The notes under the pieces are model-generated. The model was not told where the DNA came from, did not search any database, and saw only the letters and a program-made list of their open reading frames with translations. Of a DNA stretch of 50,117 nucleotides, positions 47,379 through 50,117 are shown piece by piece; position 1 is the first letter of the stretch; each line of letters begins with the position of its first letter. Source of the stretch: a virus; IMG/VR virus record IMGVR_UViG_3300027858_000008, positions 1 through 50,117 of that record. One strand, given 5' to 3'. The position numbers and the translations under genes are program-made.

Positions 47379-48956
47379 ATGGAAAACTCGTTAAAATTAT
47401 TACAAGCTCACAATACTAATCAAGAAATGTTACATTCGGTTTCTGTATTAAGAAAAGCTAACATAAGCAATCTATTAATGAGGTTGAGTCTTCAATATAG
47501 AAGTTTTGTAAATGGTCCTAATACTGATAATCCTTATGAAGATCCTAAGTTGAATGAAAAAATTGTTAAAGACAAAATTAGAGAATTAGAAGAACCAGGA
47601 GGTATTTTACAAATGCAGACTATATTAAAATCTAATGCTCAAAACATGCCTCAACAGGAGATAAAGCAAATGACTCAGAAAATTGAAAGATATTGGAAGA
47701 GTTTAGATGAAATTGAAGAATTAGGAGGAGCTTTAATGGTAGCAGTAGAAGATGTTTTACCTAAAAATTTACCTATTTTTATAGCTAGTCTATCAAAGAA
47801 AAATTTTAATGGAGTAGATGAAAGAGAAATGGATTTAAGTGTGTTAATGGCTTTAGCTTGGGGAAATTGTTTTGATTATACTCCTGATGTAAAAGTAGAT
47901 AAATCATATTATTATGATGATGAAGGAGAAAAAAGTGTATTTACTCAAACAGTTGCTATAAATATGTTTAGTGATATCTTTCAAAAACATTTTAAATCTC
48001 AACTTTATATAACGAATGATGTACGAGAAGGAAAAAATATAATGTTAATGCAAAATACTCCTTATTATATTGTTAAGGCAGATGTTGATTCTAATCAAAT
48101 AAAAGAAGATAATTTTTTAAGTATATATATTAGTGAAAGTTTATCACCTTTTGATGTAGGAACAGCATGGACTAACGCTGGGATTGAAATAGAAGGAAAT
48201 ATTCAACCTCAATTCTTTTTAGGAGGAAACATGCCAACTGGTGATGAAGAAGAAGATGCTAACAACTTAGGAGATACATTTATAGAAGTTATAAAAGGCG
48301 AAGAAGATGACAAAGTTGTTCAACAAAACGAAATGAGATTTGTTAACACTGAAGCTATTAATAGTAATGTAACATATACAGGAGAGAAAAGCGGATTTTT
48401 AGAAGGATTATTTGCTGTAGGAAGTGGAAATCCTGGAATCTTATATGCTTATTCTACTAATAATTTCAAAATAGATTTACCTGCAGGATTTTTTGAACCT
48501 TTAACAGGAAGAGAATATGCTACTTATAATTCAGTTAGTCCTGTAGAAAAAGCAGGTTGGAAAGGTAATAGGTATAAAATGAGTATGATAGGTACATCTA
48601 AAACTCCTATTAGTATGTTAGATGCTCAGAAAGCATGGTTCTTTTTTCAATTAACTGAAAACAGTTTAACAAGAAAATTACAAGAAGGGTTTTCATATAG
48701 TAATCAACCCACTTTTATTAAAAGATATTTAACTTCAGATGAAGGAGATAAATTAATTATAGATCATCTTAATGAGTTTGATATGCCTATTCCAGAATTC
48801 TATAGAGTTCATTTAGGTATTAAAGAATGGCAAGCAGGAATGATAATTTATTATCAAAATATTCCGATGGAAATTGAAGAAGAAGAAGAAGAAGAAGAAT
48901 TAGCAGTAGAAGCTGACGCAGCGGCTCCAGTTTTACCACCTCCTCCAGTAATTTAA
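47379..48956 (+). CDS. Virion-associated protein, 525 aa
   Basis: A 525-residue protein starting MENSLKLLQAHNTNQEMLHSVSVLRKANISNLLMRLSLQYRSFV. It is helical in the first third, beta-rich in the middle (TFIEVIKGEEDDKVVQQNEMRFVN), with the low-complexity tail MEIEEEEEEEELAVEADAAAPVLPPPP encoded partly by a GAA run. No catalytic motif seen. It is part of the internal-virion run between the S74-bearing protein and the giant protein. Role unknown. Confidence 0.55.
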   Translation: MENSLKLLQAHNTNQEMLHSVSVLRKANISNLLMRLSLQYRSFVNGPNTDNPYEDPKLNEKIVKDKIRELEEPGGILQMQTILKSNAQNMPQQEIKQMTQKIERYWKSLDEIEELGGALMVAVEDVLPKNLPIFIASLSKKNFNGVDEREMDLSVLMALAWGNCFDYTPDVKVDKSYYYDDEGEKSVFTQTVAINMFSDIFQKHFKSQLYITNDVREGKNIMLMQNTPYYIVKADVDSNQIKEDNFLSIYISESLSPFDVGTAWTNAGIEIEGNIQPQFFLGGNMPTGDEEEDANNLGDTFIEVIKGEEDDKVVQQNEMRFVNTEAINSNVTYTGEKSGFLEGLFAVGSGNPGILYAYSTNNFKIDLPAGFFEPLTGREYATYNSVSPVEKAGWKGNRYKMSMIGTSKTPISMLDAQKAWFFFQLTENSLTRKLQEGFSYSNQPTFIKRYLTSDEGDKLIIDHLNEFDMPIPEFYRVHLGIKEWQAGMIIYYQNIPMEIEEEEEEEELAVEADAAAPVLPPPPVI

Positions 48957-48966
48957 ATAAAATCAT

Positions 48967-50117
48967 ATGGCTGAAAAGACCTTAGAAGAGAAAAAAGCGG
49001 CGTTACGTGCTAGGCTTGAAAAAGCTAATAAAACCGAACAAGAAATCAATGATGCACTTGCGAAGCTTGAACTAGATTTTATGTCAGAACAAGAGGTTTT
49101 AGTTGGAGTTGCTACAGATGGTGTAAAACCAGTTGTAATAGGTCCAAAAAAATCTGATGATGTAATAATTGATGGAGTAAAGTTTAAAAAAGAGGAGATT
49201 CAACAGTATCTTGACAATCCTGATTTAATTTTACAAAATGGAGGTCCTGTTGAAGATTATAATAGATGGGTTGCGGCTAATGGAGATTATCAAACTTATA
49301 TTACAGGGTTACAAAATAGTGGAGTAGACATTGGATATGATCAAGGAGATATAGATGGTCCTTTAAGTGAGGTAGATGCATCAGGAGATGTACAAACCTT
49401 CGTACCGGGTACAATGGTACCTAAATCAACATCCGAAGTAGATAGAGATATTGAAAATCCAGATCTTAGTAATATTACTATTAATCCTACTGAAGACTAT
49501 ACTACAGAGGATAGAGATAGTAAAATAGCTGGAGAAATGTTAACTCTTACTGTAGACCAACAAATTCAAAGAGTAAATGATGCTGGTATTGATACTCCTG
49601 AGCAAAGAAATGAAAAATTAAATCTAGAGATAGCAAAAGAGCTTAAAAATACAGTAGAATCAACGGAATTTACTACTCCTAACAATATAGACTGGAGCAA
49701 TGTTAAAGACGGAGAAAATTATGGTAAAAAATTATTCAATAATTTCCTTGATAACGATCCTTTTATTAGAAACATTCAAGAATCAGTTTTAAATAAAAAC
49801 ACAGCTCTTTTAGATGCTAAAAAAGCGGAATTAGTTAAAAAACTAGATCCTTTTATAGTTGAAGGTAAATATTTTAGGTCTTTTGATATAGGATATTGGG
49901 ATAAAATAGCAGAAATAGAAAATGAATACTCTGTATTTGCTAATAAATTAATTTTAGCTGACCCCGCTTTTCAAGATAGAGTAGAAAGATGGGAAGGACA
50001 ATATTCTAATATGATTAATCCTTTTATAGAAGAGGTTATAAAAAAAGAAAATAGAGAAAAAATAATAGACGAAAATAGTTTATTCAATGATGATGGGTCA
50101 CCTATGGATGTTTCTGA
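48967..50117 (+). CDS. Large internal virion protein (partial, runs off right edge)
   Basis: At least 383 residues: MAEKTLEEKKAALRARLEKANKTEQEINDALAKLELDFMSEQEVLVGV..., acidic and helical with a disordered segment near 100-190. The frame is open at the last base. Its place after two virion genes suggests a giant injected protein; in many podovirus-like phages such proteins carry a transglycosylase or a virion RNA polymerase, but the catalytic part, if any, lies outside the window. The ATG follows the previous stop by ten bases. Confidence 0.6.
   Translation, partial: MAEKTLEEKKAALRARLEKANKTEQEINDALAKLELDFMSEQEVLVGVATDGVKPVVIGPKKSDDVIIDGVKFKKEEIQQYLDNPDLILQNGGPVEDYNRWVAANGDYQTYITGLQNSGVDIGYDQGDIDGPLSEVDASGDVQTFVPGTMVPKSTSEVDRDIENPDLSNITINPTEDYTTEDRDSKIAGEMLTLTVDQQIQRVNDAGIDTPEQRNEKLNLEIAKELKNTVESTEFTTPNNIDWSNVKDGENYGKKLFNNFLDNDPFIRNIQESVLNKNTALLDAKKAELVKKLDPFIVEGKYFRSFDIGYWDKIAEIENEYSVFANKLILADPAFQDRVERWEGQYSNMINPFIEEVIKKENREKIIDENSLFNDDGSPMDVS

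Overview
The window looks like about 50 kb of a lytic tailed-phage genome, most likely a short-tailed (podovirus-like) phage of a marine Bacteroidota (Flavobacteriia-type) host. The phage call rests on a terminase, portal, scaffold and capsid block, a tail and internal-virion block, and a replication module. The host call is inference: the DNA is AT-rich, start codons follow A/T-rich leaders without Shine-Dalgarno sequences, and phage-encoded GroEL/GroES, ribonucleotide reductase, ERF and ligase recall marine phages. Both window edges cut through genes.

Layout. Positions 1-13.8 kb are transcribed leftwards. This arm carries nucleotide metabolism (class I RNR beta subunit, a thymidylate-synthase-family enzyme with Asp in place of the dUMP-selecting Asn, a GIY-YIG-like/MazG fusion), replication and recombination (T7 gp4-like primase-helicase, SSB-like protein, RecE-like exonuclease, ERF annealing protein, ATP ligase, PD-(D/E)XK nuclease), a sigma-70-like factor and many very small genes coupled through 1-20 bp overlaps. 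Between 9.9 and 13.1 kb this arm also holds a tRNA-Met and several tightly packed stem-closed RNA elements, some with a tRNA T-arm. Five near-identical 20-bp motifs lie upstream of leftward genes between 9.2 and 13.8 kb.

Positions 13.8-14.2 kb are a non-coding divergent switch region with G-tracts and a perfect inverted repeat, next to a gene-poor stretch with a TGACA/TGTCA half-site cluster. From 14.2 kb to the right edge everything is transcribed rightwards: fibre-like proteins (14.7-17 kb), GroEL-GroES (19.1-20.9 kb), a block of probable virion accessory proteins carrying a recurrent SR(K/R/N)SSSPLN peptide motif (14.2-27 kb), a 3-TM holin, a tandem GroES-like protein, the terminase large subunit, portal, scaffold-like protein, major capsid protein followed by a UUCG-loop terminator, head-tail adaptor candidates, a 1,648-residue tail nozzle-type protein, a GNAT acetyltransferase and large internal virion proteins.

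How the genes work together (inference): leftward genes would act early, recycling host nucleotides and possibly making a modified pyrimidine, while the phage sigma factor redirects transcription. The rightward arm would then make virions, with a phage chaperonin set helping capsid or fibre folding. No integrase, repressor or CRISPR array is seen.
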